A stretch of 64,000 nucleotides of DNA from Hanleya hanleyi (lineage: Eukaryota > Mollusca > Polyplacophora > Lepidopleurida > Hanleyidae), in NCBI GenBank assembly GCA_036873755.1, contig JAVTVY010017392.1, positions 248,001-312,000 of the forward strand, written 5' to 3'. Positions 34,784 to 46,399 of this stretch are shown here, one piece after another. The notes beneath the pieces were generated by a model that saw nothing but the letters and a program-made list of their open reading frames with translations, had not been told where the DNA came from and did no database searches. The stretch's first letter is position 1; every line of letters begins with the position of its first letter. The position numbers and the translations under genes were made by a program.

Positions 34784-36090
34784 CTGCAGACAGAACGGTG
34801 AAAAGTTAATTTCTTCAGTTTTACACAAAAACAGTATCGACGCCCTGTGACAGCACTGTGCAGAAAAACACGTCGCGCATGCGCATTCGGATTATATCGA
34901 GTTTGATTGAAACATGGAAAATGTATCTCTATACTAGAGAGTTGACAAATGCATCCAGTATACCTTGTAAAATAATTACAATTTTTATGCTAAATTAGTA
35001 CACAAGAAAACACGGTAAAACGTAATGTTTAGCTGTGACATGCCAAGTCCACTCCGCTCCGTTTACGAACGGAGAATACTGATTGGACGACAGCCATCCA
35101 CAAAAGAGTTGCGCACCGCGATCTGCATGAAATGAGATGAAATCGTCATGAAATTGCACATTTTTAGAGAATCCAGCGTTCTTGTTATTCTTGTACTATA
35201 AAGATAGCATTGCTTCTTCACAGCTTCAATCCGTTTCATTGTATTGATATCTGGCCTGGGCGATTTGTTTGGTGTACCACAGCTTGTGACGGTGGAGGGC
35301 GCTGATTTCGTCCCCTACAACCCCAAATATTTTTTATTATCCCTGAAGTCAGGGAGCTGAAACTTACTAAGACCTACCAGAAAACCCAGAAAGGTCCCCT
35401 TGATGACGTAACAGTGAAGCATCGCCAAGATCCATCTTTTCAGTTTTTTGACCAATTTTTGTCCAAACTCTTTTCGTGATATGATCTTTTAAATTTCCTA
35501 AGCTTTAACCTCCGACGTCTATTAGTTCCGGACCTACGTCGAAAAGTTCACGACAAGCCGATTCCATGCATATAGAATTAATATTGTCGTCATCCATCTC
35601 TTGTTTCGAAAATAATCGAAGTTGAAACTCCAACACGAAAATTAGCCTCCCCCACTTCTCGGTGCAGTACACACCAAATTGCACAGGCCAGATCGGATAT
35701 CCATTGTGTGTCTGCTTTGGGGCCTAGAGTTGGGGCAAACAATGTCCAATGACTTGGAGATTTGTTATTTTTCTCAATTTCAGTTCTCAGATAGTTTACA
35801 ACTCATTTTAATTAACTACAAACCTGTCGGGCCAGTTTTTCTAATTTTTCGGTGGACGAAGACTTGTTCACTTGGCATGGATGAACGAAGATTTTCTTCC
35901 ACTCTGCTGTTTCGTTGGCCGTCGTCCGAGTACATTCGAGTCTGGCCAGTGGCTGTTTATCTGAAGAGATCATTTTGCAAAATGTATGAGCTGAAAACCT
36001 GTAATAAAGGCTCTTTCACTGATAGAGGTGGAAGGAACTATTATCATCTGTTCAAAGATAAGCTAGGCAGAGTGGAATGAGAGAGTGAAT
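34784..36090. other. Spacer or intron, nothing recognised
   Basis: A plus-strand frame of 133 codons at 35679-36080 has no family features, no good start context and no splice support. I treat it as unproven. Confidence 0.35.
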
Positions 36091-36094
36091 AGAA

Positions 36095-36430
36095 TTTAAC
36101 GTCGCTTTCAACAATATTTCAGCTATATCGCGACGATCCAACTAAGCACCACCCAGCCAAGTTGCGTTCCTGCTACTTTTAAAGAAGAGATCCTTGAAGC
36201 AGCATGGAACCATACACCCTCCATCCACTGGAGGTCGGAGATAGGCTACACAGATTGGACAGAAGAATTTAGCATGATACCCATCAGTTAGAGACCGCTG
36301 GTTCGCAGGTACATCTCCAGTGGTTTCAGAAGTATTTCTCATGCTGTCCAATATACGATGACTATGGGTGTATCTGAAACCTGGTTCCAAGTCTGAGAAT
36401 GCATTGATCACCCCACCAGTCGCCCTTCCT
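36095..36430 (-). repeat. SINE-like repeat with conserved 3' tail
   Basis: On the minus strand the sequence ends ATAGCTGAAATATTGTTGAAAGCGACGTTAAA followed by a CTCTC-rich stretch. The same tail (ATAGCTGAAATATTGCTGAACGCGACGTTAAAC) ends the LINE remnant at 56.8 kb on the plus strand. The body upstream to about 36430 reads as a short Cys-containing frame (FFCPICVAYLRPP), whose origin I cannot name. Confidence 0.55.
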
Positions 36431-36699
36431 GGAAATCAATATATTTGATTCACATGCGACAGCTATTCTCAATCCCTCCACTTTCTTAACACTGCTATCA
36501 ACCATACACCAGATCTTCATATCAAGGCAACTGATGCCCATAAATATTTGTTTTTCCATTCGGCCCATTCACGCCATTGCAAAATCGGAGTTCCGTACAG
36601 CCAATTCCCAAGTATCCGTAGAGTGTTCACGATTCTTTCCTAACTTTGACAAACACTCAGACACATTGTCAAAACCTTTCTACGTATAACCTGGTTTAA

Positions 36700-39384
36700 A
36701 GCTGACATGACCGTATTTAATGCACGAATGGTAGTGAAAAAATAAAAATATTTATACAGATTATAGCCCCAATTGAATAATACCCGCTGGAACAAATCCA
36801 TACTAACGCCATACTGCCAACTTCTCATCCGAATAACATTGCCTCCACCGCATATATAAAGCCGGAGTCGACCAGGAACCTTGCCAGTCTGAACTGACAC
36901 TGGAACTGCGCACATTATATTTATGCTGTCGTTGTTGTCATCAGCTCAAATTCGAACTCTGTGAGCATCATATTCTATCACACATTCATAAGCGAACAAT
37001 ATAAACATATCTGAAAAAACTGGTCAATAAAATGAAGGATCTGACTACTCAAACACGATTTAGACATATCGTTCAGTGTTTCCTCAAAACAATGAAACTT
37101 GTTGATCTCGTTCCCAGTTTCTACAGCATTGTATTTCAACTTACCGCAATCGCCAAAGAGGGCGCACGGAGGGACTGTTCTTCGTACCATTGGATAATTC
37201 TTGAGGCTCTATACGATGCACTGCAACTGCGATTTCATTTTAAATTCCCGATATACCGATACTGCTCCAGGCCCACCCATGTTGACCGTATACTTTGTCA
37301 AGGGGGAGGCGGGAGTTGCTGTTACCGTTGGACTCGGAGAGGGGGATTTGTGGAAACCGGTATGACAAATTCCTAAATACGGAGTTACAAATTGAAATCT
37401 CTCATTGCGAGTGTCAGTTCGTCCAGTATTTAACCTATCTACCAGTTGTATAGAAAGGTGAAATCTCTTAGCATTCGTGGTTGGGAAATCTGGCGTAACT
37501 GACCTGTAACCCTTGACAATGGGTTAATATGGCAACTTGAAGAGGTCACTTCTGGTCATGTGAAAGGTAAAACTTGGGCAATGGCCACAGATCTCGTCAT
37601 CATCCGAGCTCATGGCACGATCATCCGTAGAAACTTCTGCTCTTAGCCATGCGATAACGGGTGCTATCTGAGTGTATTATGGCGTTTCCCAAATCGTCAC
37701 ATCCGATTGGTCCCGTTACATCCGATATCGGCGCAATTACATTCATAAAACGAAGACACACTCCCAGAAAGCGATCGATTGAAATGATTCTTGGTGGGCC
37801 TCGAATTGCCGCCGATTTAATTTTGTTCAAATATGTTAAGCCGTTTGTAATATGATAAGAAAAACAAAGAAGCATGCTCCATTAGAGTGAGAAATGATTC
37901 GCACAACTTCGGTTTGGTCTCGCGTAGAATCCCACAGTCTTGCGCCTCGAGCGCTCAATTGAAATTTGTCTCATGTCTGAGATTCCCAGGTCAAAATATT
38001 TGAATACGGATAATTTCATTAGATCGTTCAAATGGAGCGGTCATGTGACTTGATGCTTGGGGGAGCTGACGTCGGGCGAAATACACGGAGAATGAAGTGA
38101 AACGTGAAATACCCCTAGCAAGCTAAGATGAGATCTCGTCGAACTGGCCGATTTCTTGGAGCCGAAACGGGATCGCGTTCACACATGCACACAATTAATT
38201 TGCGACGGAACTTCTCTCTAACATGGCTGCACCCTGCAAGGTTGACCATGTCGTCCAACGGCACGAACTACTATTATTCAACTAAACATAGAATACTTTT
38301 GTATAATTTGAATGTATTATGTTCTTGTGATTAAAATTAACTTCGTTACACAATGAAATGCGAAGGAATCGCTCGATTATCATAGATGCTATTTCGTATA
38401 TGACTCAATGTGTGATTGCCATACGCTGACACCAGGATATTATACATTATACAATTTTAATATAAGGTCAGTTTTCTCGAATTTTTGATGAGATGTCCGG
38501 CTGTTTCTTAGTCTTAGTTTTGCATTTACCCGCCGGTCACGTGATCGGAAATGACTTATCCAAGGTGTGATGGCAGCCCAAGGTCAAGGGTCATTTTTGC
38601 TTCATTCATCCAACCCGATTTCCAACCACGAATGCTAGGAGATTTCGCATTCTATACTACTGACGAATAATAAAAAACGGACGAGGTGACAATCAGAACA
38701 AAAGTCTATTTCAGTTCGTACCTCCGTCTTTTGGAATTTTCAATTGAGTATGGACAGGCTTGATCAGTAGGCATAACATATAACAATTCTTACTTTGGAA
38801 TGGATTTCCGAATTACAGTAACTTTGAAGTCAGGGTCGGGAAGCTAATTACATAGCGCATTTGAAGTGCACCCTACAGAGCCTCAATACAAGAACCACAC
38901 AATAGAATGAACAGTAGTCCCTTCGTGCCCCGTCTTTGGCGAGGGAGGTAAATAGCGATATAAGGCTGGAGAACCCTGTGATGGGATAAATAAGTTTCTT
39001 TGTTTTGTGCTCCATGTTTTGAGGAAAAACATACCGGTATGTTTGATTCATGTTTGACTAGTCAGATCCTTCATTTTATTACCCAGTTTTTAAAACAATG
39101 TGTGATAGAATATGATGCTCACAAAAGACCAAATTTGGGCCGGTGACAAATACGATAAACATGATGTGGGAAGTTCGAGTGTCAGTTCGGACTGGCAAGT
39201 TTCTCGGTCGACTCCGGCTCTATATATGCGGTGGGGGCAACTGTACTCGGATGAGGAGTTGGCAGAATGGAGTTGTAAACTCGGCATAAGGATTAGTTCC
39301 GGTGGGTATTATCCAACGGGGGCTATAATCTGTATAAAAAATTTTTTCGCTATCATTCGTGCATTAAATAAGGTCATGTCAGCT
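36700..39384. mobile_element. TTAA-flanked element with very long inverted arms, non-autonomous
   Basis: Outer ends AGCTGACATGACC / GGTCATGTCAGCT are flanked by TTAA at 36696-36699 and 39385-39388. The left arm (36700 to about 37570) and right arm (about 38510-39384) are inverted, diverged copies. Shared blocks include TTTAATGCACGAATG, GCATATATAAAGCCGGAGTCGACC, AATAAAATGAAGGATCTGACTA, CGCCAAAGA(G/C)GG(G/C)GCACG and TAGCATTCGTGGTTGG. The spacer of about 0.94 kb has no transposase. TTAA duplication is typical of piggyBac and Kolobok elements. TATA-like ATATATAAAG lies in both arms. Confidence 0.82.
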
Positions 39385-40117
39385 TTAAGACATACTTATG
39401 GGTGCCAGAAAACAATACCTTTCCAGTTTACTCAAACAAAATGAATAAAACCCATCGCAGACAGAAGAACGCTTCCATGTTGTCACATTTCACCCGGTCG
39501 ACCACGTTGTCTTGCATAAAACTAATAAAATTTACGTAGTTCAATCCAGCGTTCATTCTGCACGTATTGCAGTGAAACAACTAAATTGGTATATATTTTT
39601 GTATAAATGTGAAAATCCTGTATCAATAATTAGATGGGAGATTTGTGGGAGGTTTTTTTTTTACATCATGACGTCAAGTCTGTATGTTATAACATTGGCA
39701 GATCAACGCCATCGTGGCGTTAAAATAATATGGTACGTATTGGCGATTTTCGGCAATTCTCAATCGATTTTAATGAAAGACAGGAATAAAATTAGTATTT
39801 TTAAATTAATATACTGTGTGATTTAAGTTTTAATGTTGTACGATAAATATCGCCGAAAACGTCTAGGATATATTATCTGGGACAGACAGTAGGTTTATAT
39901 CTATGGTTTCTTTTTGAAATGTAGTTGAGAATTCATCTATCTTTTGCCTGGTTTAAGACACACTGATTCACTGCCTCAATGTCTCAATGTTTAAGATTCA
40001 CTGCCTCAATGTCGGTACCTCTTCCCACTTCCCTTATATGTCTTGTAATTTTTACCTGTATATAGCGAGATTCTGCTGGTGGACGTTTCGTCCCGAGGCC
40101 CGCTCCCTGTACAGACC

Positions 40118-40540
40118 TTTTGGTCTTTGATATATGTTGGCATTTGTGGGAAGTTGATGCTGGGTCGACATCGGGCCTTACAGACTAGTCTTTTGTGCTA
40201 AATGCCGTCATTTTCATCTGACGACGATACATCTCACCAATTCCCAGTGTACGAGTTGTCACAGCGAAACAGCTCACCAATTACGAATATACGAGTTGTC
40301 AGAGCATTTCCATCATAGCTCTCTAGATTTGTATCTAATACTGCTTATGCCGGTGCTAGGGGCCGTGTGGTCATATCATCCAAGTTGCCACATGAACAGG
40401 TACAATACAAGCGTACCTGAGATACAACATATATCACGAATCGTTAGATTGCTTTAGAATAAGTTAACCGGTAGACTATACTGTGAAGTCATGTGGCTCT
40501 GTCAGTATGTCGGTACCTCTTCCCATTCCCCTTATATGTG
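40118..40540 (-). repeat. Dispersed repeat, long inverted copy
   Basis: This is the reverse complement of 22249-22690 over its full length, from CAGACCTTTTGGTCTTTGATA to TCCCCTTATATGTG. An extra copy of its end (CGGTACCTCTTCCCACTTCC, 40012-40031) lies just outside. Confidence 0.75.
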
Positions 40541-40887
40541 TTACTGGGAAACAAATCTCGTCGTGGGACGACATAATTATGTCGTGGGACGAGATAATTT
40601 TCCGCGAAAAAAGATTGTGCATGTCCCCTCTACGGTTCATTAGTGATGCATAGCGTTCCTCGCTCGTTCTTGACGGCGTATTCAAAGTGACAGTTAGTCA
40701 CTTTCTAACACGGTCATACCGTCATGCCGTGTTTATCTTTTATATTCCTCATCACCGTTCATCTATATTTGTACCGTATTTCAAATCGATAAGGATTCCT
40801 ACATGTTTCTGTCTTTTTTTAAACATGATGTATATTCATCATTATCAACCCGAAATCCAAGTGCAGAGACAATTGAATAAAGCTTAC

Positions 40888-40983
40888 CTTTCGGGCACAC
40901 TTCTGAAGAGTTAATAGTGCCTTGTCCGTTTGGAGCCTTGATTCGGAGGCCACTTTCAAGAAATATTTTTTCTTTACATCTCT
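40888..40983 (-). CDS. Candidate upstream GPCR exon with hormone-receptor-like Cys motif
   Basis: Acceptor CCACATTTACAG and donor GAAAG/GTAAGC frame a 96-bp exon. It encodes RCKEKIF, then a stretch with PNGQGTINSSEVCPKG. The C...P-x-G...CP-x-G pattern resembles the HormR domain that precedes GAIN in many adhesion GPCRs. The strand and position are right. It leaves one base, so at least one further exon must lie before 34783. I could not find it. Confidence 0.5.
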
Positions 40984-41238
40984 CTGTAAATGTGGAAATT
41001 TTGGCTATTAATCCGCTTTGTGTCACTCCAGATTCGTTTATAAGCGTTGAACAGATGATTTCCTTTACTTAATATATCTCTATTAACGACAGTAATGGCG
41101 TTTCTTGCTACACTGATTACGACCACAGTTTCATGCACGAGTTCATGAACTTTCGTCAAGATAATAGTAATCATATGAGTAATCATGTGACCTTATGGGT
41201 CTTTCTGCCTGTTGAATAATTGCAACAGTCATTCATAC

Positions 41239-41392
41239 CTCGTCGGACAGCTGGTATCTTTCTTGTGGTGGTTTCCATAACGACATTATTACAGTCTGAA
41301 ATGTTACAATAGCCAAAGGTCTGAGGTGAAACAAAGCACCAGAGACGTCCCCATCCATAAGGATCACGGCAATGGTTGTGATCACCAAGCCC
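41239..41392 (-). CDS. Candidate extracellular exon upstream of the GPCR
   Basis: Acceptor ACTTTTTAG/G and donor GACGAG/GTATGA frame 51 codons, GLVITTIAVILMDGDVSG to SLWKPPQERYQLSDE. The W-x-P...YxL pattern resembles beta-sandwich adhesion domains, but I cannot name the domain. Link to the GPCR gene is inference from strand and position. Confidence 0.35.
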
Positions 41393-41499
41393 CTAAAAAG
41401 TAATAATATAGTACACATTTCTTTACTCGAACGTTTATTTCAGTAATACACGTTTCCCATCCTGTTACTGTGTTTTGCTATCACAGGAAAATGTACTGA

Positions 41500-42057
41500 C
41501 AAATCTACAGTTATGCTACTAATGTACTGACATCTGAGCAATTGTGCTACTTATGTACTGACAACTGAACATTTCTGTTACTATTGTACTGACACTGAAC
41601 AGTTTTATTAGTAATGTAAATGACGACGGAAAATTTTTGTTACTACTGTACAGACAACTGGGCCAATTGTGGTACTAATCTACTGACAACTGAACAGTTG
41701 TGCCACAAATGTTCTGAAAACTAAGCAATTGTGCCGCTATTGTACTGATAACTGAACAATTGTGTTGGTAATGTACTGGGAACCGAACAATTCTGCAACT
41801 GATGTACAGACAACTAAGCAATTGTTCTACTAATGCACTGATATCTGAGCAATCGTGCTATTAATGTACGGACGTCTGAGTGGTTGTGCTAGTAATAAAC
41901 TGGTGACTGAATAGTTGTGCTACTAATGTACTGACAGCTGTGCAAGGGTGTTATTAATGTACTGACATCCGAGCAATCATGTTATTAATATACTGACATT
42001 GGGACAATTGTCATAATAATGTACTGACGACGGAACAGTCCTGCTACTAATGTAGGG
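41500..42057. repeat. Degenerate repeat array of about 40-bp units, split by the transposon nest
   Basis: Variants of TACTAATGTACTGACAACTGAACAATTGTG recur about fourteen times. The array resumes at 45940-46035 (TTATTAATGTACTGACTG...), directly after the nest at 42058-45933. The nest therefore inserted into it. Confidence 0.75.
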
Positions 42058-42516
42058 GAGATTGGGGTACAGTGGGACCTGGGGCACAGTGGGACAAGCC
42101 ATCTATCTCCTATGTTATGTACAGGAATCACATTACATTATTATCAGCAGAAAGCTACCACCCCCATACATCTTTATTGATTACAAGTAAAAACAATCAA
42201 AGACATAAACTTAGGGGCAAAAAAATAAACTGTTTTGTACAGTCCAAGTTAATTGTTAGGACTAAGGATCATACTTTGTTATTTCAAGTTTTCTACGGCA
42301 ATTCATTACTGTTTTGGTACTATTGATAGAGGATGGATAAAGGTACAATTTTATTGCATCAGTTCATTATCTCAGATGTATGTATTTCTGTTTTTCACAA
42401 AACGGGAAAAATTATGCACCTGGGGCATACTGGGACACTTTTGTTGGGGCACACTGGGACAATGGCGAAATTTACTTTCATTCTAAAATGTTATGAAAGC
42501 GCATTATTTTGCTTAA

Positions 42517-43086
42517 CCCTACCTGGCCTGGGAGGGATTTCGCCCCCCTATCAAACTTTCTGCGCTATTTCCGGAACGACAAAAAAAGGAGACCTGAAAC
42601 TCATTGACTTTATAGTTTATCATATTGGGGTCATGTGGAGCCTATTTGCATAACCCTCCGAGCAGAGGATCATGGGTAAATTCAAGATGGCGCCCACGTG
42701 GGGTACCAGAAAATTGATGTTTTGTCATATTTCTTCAAAATTTCTGCTTTTCCACGACGAAAAGTGGGCAAAAGCTATTTTATTTCACAATACATTAATA
42801 TCTACTAATTTATCATGCAGTTTTTGCGGAGAAATTGCATAAATACAAAAATCGGAAAAGCCGACCTAAAAATCGACCAAAAAAATGCCTTTTTGAAAAT
42901 TACGTCACTGTGACGTCATCAAAGCGACCATCTTGGATTTTTTTACATTTTGTGGTAGAGCTTGACCCAAGGGTGTAGTGTGGTAAGTTTCAGCTCCCTA
43001 GAACAAGGGGTAAGAAAAATAATTAGGGGGGTCATTTCGCCCCCCCCAGGCCTGGACAGGTCCCATAAAGCCCAGGCCAGATAGGG
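42517..43086. mobile_element. MITE with TTAA target duplication nested in the larger transposon
   Basis: CCCTACCTGGCCTGGG and CCCAGGCCAGATAGGG are the inverted ends, flanked by TTAA at 42513-42516 and 43087-43090. The interior is non-coding (AAGATGGCGCCC, TTTCGCCCCCC). A related 3' half ending CGCCCAGGCTAGATGGGGCTAG interrupts the LINE at about 62700-62980. Confidence 0.8.
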
Positions 43087-43404
43087 TTAATATATAGTAG
43101 CAATTAGTACTACCATCGGATTTGATGAGTTTTAGTTAGAATTTCAAAATCAAATTCTTCCATTGGAATGGGAATCACAAACAATATTTTTCTTCAAATT
43201 TGGCCTCTGAGAAACACGGTATGTAACGCAGGGGTCTAAAATAGCAACTAACTTAGCCACCGCTGTTGAATCTTCTAAACTCATATGAAACATAACAGTA
43301 TATACTTGATTTAAAATGAATTTTGATTATTGTCCCAATGCACCCCAGTGGGTGTCCCAGTGATCCCCAAACTTGGGGCAAACTGGGACACTTTTTTTTA
43401 CTTT

Positions 43405-44940
43405 TTAGCTCATCTGGGCCGAAGGCCCGATGGGCTTATGTCATGGCCTGACTGTCCGTCGTCCGTCGTCCGTCGTGCGTCGTCCGTCGTCCGTCGTCCG
43501 TCGTGCGTAAACATCTTCTTCTCTGAAACCGCTTGGCCGATTAAGCTGAAACTTGGCATGCATGTTCCCCCCAATGAGTACACCAGAATTTGTTCATGCC
43601 GTGTCGATACGATTTTAAATATGGCCGCCATGGCGGCCATCTTGAATTTGCCATTAAAACATTGTTATCGCGATTTCTCAGGAACTACTGCATAGATCTT
43701 TCTCAAATTTGGTACACAGGTTCCCCTTGGGGTCTAGTTGTGCAAGATACCTGTTGTGGTCTGATTCACAAATCCAATATGGCCACCAGGCGGCCATCTT
43801 GGATTTCCCCATGAAACATTGTTATTGCAATTTCTCAGGAACTACTTTGTGGATCTTCCTCAAATTTGGCACACAGGTTCCCCTTGGGGTCTAGTTGTGC
43901 AAGATACCTTTTCTGCTCTGATTCGAACATCCAATATGGCCACCAGGCGGCCATCTTGGATTTCGAGATGAAACATTGTTATCTCGATTTCTCAGGAAGT
44001 GCTGCATGGATCTTTCTCAAATCTGGTACAGAGGTTCCCCTTGGGGTCTAGTTGTGCAAGATACAATTTGTGGTCTGATTGCAAAATCTAATATGGCCAC
44101 CAGGCGGCCATCTTGAATTTGCCAGTGAAATCTTGTCATCATTATTTTTCGTTAACTACTGCATGGATCTTTCTCAAATTTGGTACACAGGTTCCTCTTG
44201 GGGGTCTAGTTGTGCAAGATACCTTTTCTGCTCTGATTCGAACATCCAATATGGCCACCAGGCGGCCATCTTGGATTTCCCTATGAAACTTCGTTATCAT
44301 GATTTATCAGGAAGAACCGCATGGATCTTTCTCAAATTTGATACACAGGTTCCCCTTGGGGTCTAGTTGCGCAAGATACAATTTGCGGTCTGATTGAAAA
44401 ATCCAATATGACCACCAGGCGGCCATCTTGGATTTCCAGATGAAACATTATCGCGATTTCTCAGGAACTACTGCATGGATCGTTCTCAAATTTGGTACAG
44501 AGGTTCCCCTTGGGGTCTAGTTGCGCAAGATACAATTTGTAGTCTGATTGAAAAATCCAATATGGCCACCAGGCGGCCATCTTGGATTTCCAGATGAAAC
44601 ATTGTTATCGTGATTTCTCAGGAACTACTGCATGGATCTTTCTCAAATTTGATACAGAGGTTGCCCTTGGGGTCTAGCTGTGCAGGATAACATATATGGT
44701 CTGATTGAAAAATCCAATATGGCCACCAGGTGGCCATCTTGGATTTCCCCATGAAATTTTGTTATCGTAAATTCTTATTATATTACTGCATGGATGTTGA
44801 TACACAGGTTCCCCTTGTGGTCCAGTTGTGCAAGATACCTTTTTTTGGTTCAGTTCGAAAATCCAATATTGCCGCATCTTGAATTTCCCATGAAACTTTA
44901 TCATAAAATCTCAGGAAATAACTGCATGGATCATTTTATA
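43405..44940. repeat. Satellite-like array of about 156-bp units with CGTCC minisatellite head
   Basis: The head has GGGCCGAAGGCCCGATGGGC followed by repeated GTCCGTC words. About eight copies then follow of GGTTCCCCTTGGGGTCTAGT...CCAATATGGCCACCAGGCGG with period about 156. The type is common in marine invertebrate genomes. Reading frames of 60-120 codons here are products of the repeat. Confidence 0.9.
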
Positions 44941-44994
44941 GTGTTCAGGGGGACAACACAAGTTAGAAACTCATCTATTGCAGTTCTTTAGTAA

Positions 44995-45167
44995 GGATTT
45001 GTGGGGTAGCCGTGTTAGTCTATTAAACTAGTAGATAGACGGGAACGTAACACCATTTGAGACTAACTATATTTATTCTACACCTGAGGAAGCAGATTTA
45101 TCTGCGAAAGCTCGTGTAGAATAAATATAGTTAGTCTCAAATGGTGTTACGTTCCTGTCTATCTACT
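44995..45167. mobile_element. Penelope-type terminal hairpin with 13-bp target duplication
   Basis: Inverted arms (45028-45083 and 45114-45169) of about 56 bp differ at one position. They enclose CTGAGGAAGC...GCGAAAGCTC. AGTTCTTTAGTAA flanks the insertion at 44982-44994 and 45168-45180. The words GTAGCCGTGTTAGTCT, the CTGAGGA/GCGAAAG loop and GTTAGTCTCAAATGGTG resemble the ends of Penelope-derived repeats known from other animals, where a hammerhead motif sits in the terminal repeat. Confidence 0.65.
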
Positions 45168-45249
45168 AGTTCTTTAGTAAAAATTTCTCACAGCTACTTT
45201 CTCCAGTTACAGACAGATGACCTACAGTGCCGTGGCACTATCTTTTACA

Positions 45250-46190
45250 TCTTCGCAGACAGATGGGGGTATGTCTTGGTTAGGCCATACCTCACCAGAG
45301 ATTACTTTCATTGGAAAAAATGTCCTGTTACATCTCATTGCCATCGTAACAACCCAGTCGCACATATTTCGTACTCGACATGTCTCCCCCTGGTGCATAT
45401 ACCCACAAAATATTGGAATCGTACATGTAGGTTAAAAACTGTCCAATGTACTGTCCGGACACGAAGTGGACAGACGGACGAACGACTGCAATCACATAAT
45501 AAAAATTGGTTCTGGTTATTGCTTATACAGCTTTACTGACAATCACACATTATATTTTGGTATTATTGCCTTTATTCCATAACCTCCAATTACAATCATG
45601 AATTTGCAGCTTGACCTCCTGTGAATTCGACTATGTTGCCATTTTGTTCAGGGGAGACAACGCAAGTTAGAAACTCATCTATTGCAGTTCTTCAGTAAAA
45701 ATTTCTCGCAGCCACTTTCTCCAGTTATAGCCAGATGAGCGCTACAGTGCCGTGGCACTATCTTTAAATTGTAATTTTGGAGAAAATTATAGCAGATATT
45801 TCAGAATTGTTTGTATGGTTGTATCATGCTAACTATTAGTTATAACTAGAACATAGAATGTTACTCTACAGGACAATAATAGCAGAGATTTTTGCAAAAA
45901 AAAGTTTAAAATGTCCCAGTGTACCTCAATCTCACAACTGAAAGGTCTGTTATTAATGTACTGACTGTTTTCAGTTCTCTTAGTAATGTAAATGACCACT
46001 GAACTGTTCTGTTACTAATCTACTGACAACTGAACAATGGCATCACGTCTACTGATGTCAATGATCCCGAGATCAAAATATATAGAAAAGGGTATCATTT
46101 ATGTTCCTTGGTCACGGGAAAGATGAGGAATTTCTTTTTTAGCTACCAAATCTCTACATTTACTCATTTAATGTGATGTACAAAATAAAG
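45250..46190. other. Spacer at the end of the transposon nest, no gene recognised
   Basis: The plus-strand frame at 45141-45539 spans the end of the hairpin and duplicated blocks and is not supported as a gene. Confidence 0.4.
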
Positions 46191-46195
46191 TTTAC

Positions 46196-46323
46196 TTTGC
46201 TAGGATATTTAGTCCGGTTGAGTGTCGACTCGGATGCCGGATCAATCCACTTGAGGCATGTCAGCCCTTCCTCGGTTTGATTACGATCGCCACGATAGTT
46301 TTCACTGTTACCATGGTAACAAT
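46196..46323 (-). CDS. Exon encoding the first half of a kringle domain
   Basis: Acceptor TTTTACTCATTGACAG and donor AGCAAA/GTAAAC frame 42 codons. They read DCYHGNSENYRGDRNQTEEG, then LTCLKW. The CY-x-G...YRG...T-x-x-G-x-x-C-x-x-W order is the kringle signature. The second half (NYCRNPD region) should lie in a lower-coordinate exon, but I did not find it. Kringles are extracellular protein-binding modules. This exon may be the N-terminal part of the same minus-strand receptor gene, or a separate gene. Confidence 0.6.
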
Positions 46324-46399
46324 CTGTCAATGAGTAAAACATTATTGAAGTTATGGTTCACATGGATATGGTATGCATATCCAGAATTAAGGAAAACAT

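Larger units (their letters stand above)
42058..45933. mobile_element. DNA transposon (about 3.9 kb with nested insertions), non-autonomous as seen
   Basis: Ends GAGATTGGGGTACAGTGGGAC (42058-42078) and GTCCCAGTGTACCTCAATCTC (45913-45933) are inverted repeats with two mismatches. Subterminal copies of GGGGCACA(C/G)TGGGACA lie at 42078-42108 and 42420-42462. Reversed copies lie at 43333-43393. The same 40-bp repeat array flanks both ends. No transposase is recognisable. Inside are a TTAA MITE, a satellite array and a Penelope-type hairpin. A block TAGAAACTCATCTATTGCAG is repeated at 44964 and 45670. Confidence 0.72.

Noticed and set aside
35679..36080. 133-codon plus-strand frame
   Set aside because: I recognise no domain, and the sequence has no supported promoter or splice context.
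43330..44370. Chain of plus-strand frames of 61-121 codons
   Set aside because: They repeat with the 156-bp satellite and are products of it.
45084..45113. Complete, active hammerhead ribozyme
   Set aside because: Only the CUGANGA and GAAA segments are present. There is an extra A before stem II, and I cannot identify a stem III with a cleavage site within the single unit.
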